NCBI GenBank assembly: GCA_030613245.1
Contig: JAUWMI010000006.1
Coordinates: forward strand, 1-64,000
DNA from: Candidatus Sumerlaeota bacterium
GTDB taxonomy: Bacteria > Sumerlaeota > Sumerlaeia > MWCT01 > JAUWMI01
Reading direction: 5' to 3'
DNA length: 64,000 nucleotides
Shown: positions 63,758 through 64,000 of the stretch, piece after piece
How the letters are laid out: each line of letters opens with the position of its first letter
Numbering within the stretch: the first letter of the stretch is position 1
The notes under the pieces: generated by a model
Databases searched by the model: none
Seen by the model: the letters and a program-made list of their open reading frames with translations, nothing else
What the model was told of the DNA's origin: nothing
Made by a program: the position numbers and the translations under genes

Positions 63758-64000
63758 TTATTGGCCAAAATTGATGACGTCGCCTAGGCTGATGGTGCCA
63801 TTGGTTGGATCGTAAATTGAAACATGCGGAGCCGGATCGGAATGGATATAATTCACTCTCAAGTCGGGACCTACGCTGATAATCGCGTAATGCACACGGC
63901 GGCCAACGAGCGGGATCGCTACGCCCTCAGGATTGATCTGGAGGTAGTTGACGTAAGAAAATCTCCACGATTGGGGGAATCTTCCGTAATATCCGCGGCT
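63758..64000 (-). CDS. Pseudopilin C-terminal fragment with YDPTNG tail (5' end off window)
   Basis: Reading the minus strand from the window edge gives 80 codons ending at TAA (63758-63760). The visible part has ISVGPDLRVNYIHSDPAPHV and ends IYDPTNGTISLGDVINFGQ, the same GPD-spacer-YDPTNG-GDVI pattern as the pseudopilins at 39426 and 52583. The leader and spine helix would lie beyond the edge. The call rests on shared motif and length consistency. Confidence 0.7.
   Translation of the reverse strand, partial: SRGYYGRFPQSWRFSYVNYLQINPEGVAIPLVGRRVHYAIISVGPDLRVNYIHSDPAPHVSIYDPTNGTISLGDVINFGQ

Overview
The window is a contiguous piece of a bacterial chromosome of moderate G+C content. The cell appears diderm: there are many lipoprotein and signal-peptide genes, an MlaE-type permease, a PilT ATPase and three type II/IV pseudopilins. 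It is probably an uncultured lineage. Supporting this are the pseudopilins ending in a YDPTNG...GD(V/I)I motif, many orphan families (TRL-like, DUF6599, DUF2971, DUF1385) and intergenic spaces packed with hairpin repeats. I cannot place it in a phylum from sequence alone; Sumerlaeota, Hydrogenedentes or Abyssubacteria-like lineages are guesses. I saw no rRNA, tRNA, CRISPR array, integrase or transposase, so the window reads as core chromosome decorated with non-autonomous repeats.

Layout. 1-690: tandem long repeats. 0.7-4.7 kb: a secreted four-domain protein, a lipoprotein, and a winged-helix/DUF2971 gene pair. 5-7.8 kb: queC, a cysteine desulfurase and a GxxExxY protein, separated by repeats. 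7.9-12.1 kb: two glycosyltransferases around a B12-binding radical SAM enzyme. 12.3-16.8 kb: an NPCBM plus M1-like metallopeptidase and an archaeal-type threonyl-tRNA synthetase. 17.2-19.1 kb: two AT-rich exported proteins. 19.3-23.9 kb: a Tat-exported DUF362 protein with its DUF6599 partner, a caspase-like orphan protein, and a secreted alpha/beta hydrolase. 24-27.8 kb: a homocysteine methyltransferase-MetF fusion and lepA. 28.3-34.2 kb: a bacterial XPB helicase with a large partner protein, and a diguanylate cyclase. 34.2-37.4 kb: a zinc/manganese ABC importer operon with repeats in both of its gaps. 37.7-41.9 kb: three tandem TRL-like lipoproteins, a pseudopilin, PilZ, and small membrane or lipoproteins. 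42-45.4 kb: an orphan hydantoinase-A-like protein under a LacI-type regulator, with a visible operator. 45.5-49.3 kb: a lipoprotein, prfA and DUF1385. 50-57.2 kb: a TgpA-like transglutaminase, a pseudopilin, mlaE, an FtsB-like protein and priA. 57.5-64 kb: pilT, a glycosyltransferase, ddl, a small exported protein, an SGNH hydrolase and the 3' end of a third pseudopilin.

How genes work together. GGDEF, PilZ, PilT and the pseudopilins suggest c-di-GMP-controlled surface fibres or secretion. The glycosyltransferases, radical SAM enzyme, SGNH hydrolase and ddl point to envelope or exopolysaccharide synthesis.

The most unusual layer is the repeat content. At least four hairpin families keep conserved outer arms while the inner arms vary but stay self-complementary. 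Some copies abut or supply stop codons of genes. Other leads are the archaeal-type ThrRS with a corrected TTG start, a probable CTG start on the FtsB-like gene, the caspase-like orphan, and the shared pseudopilin C-terminal motif.
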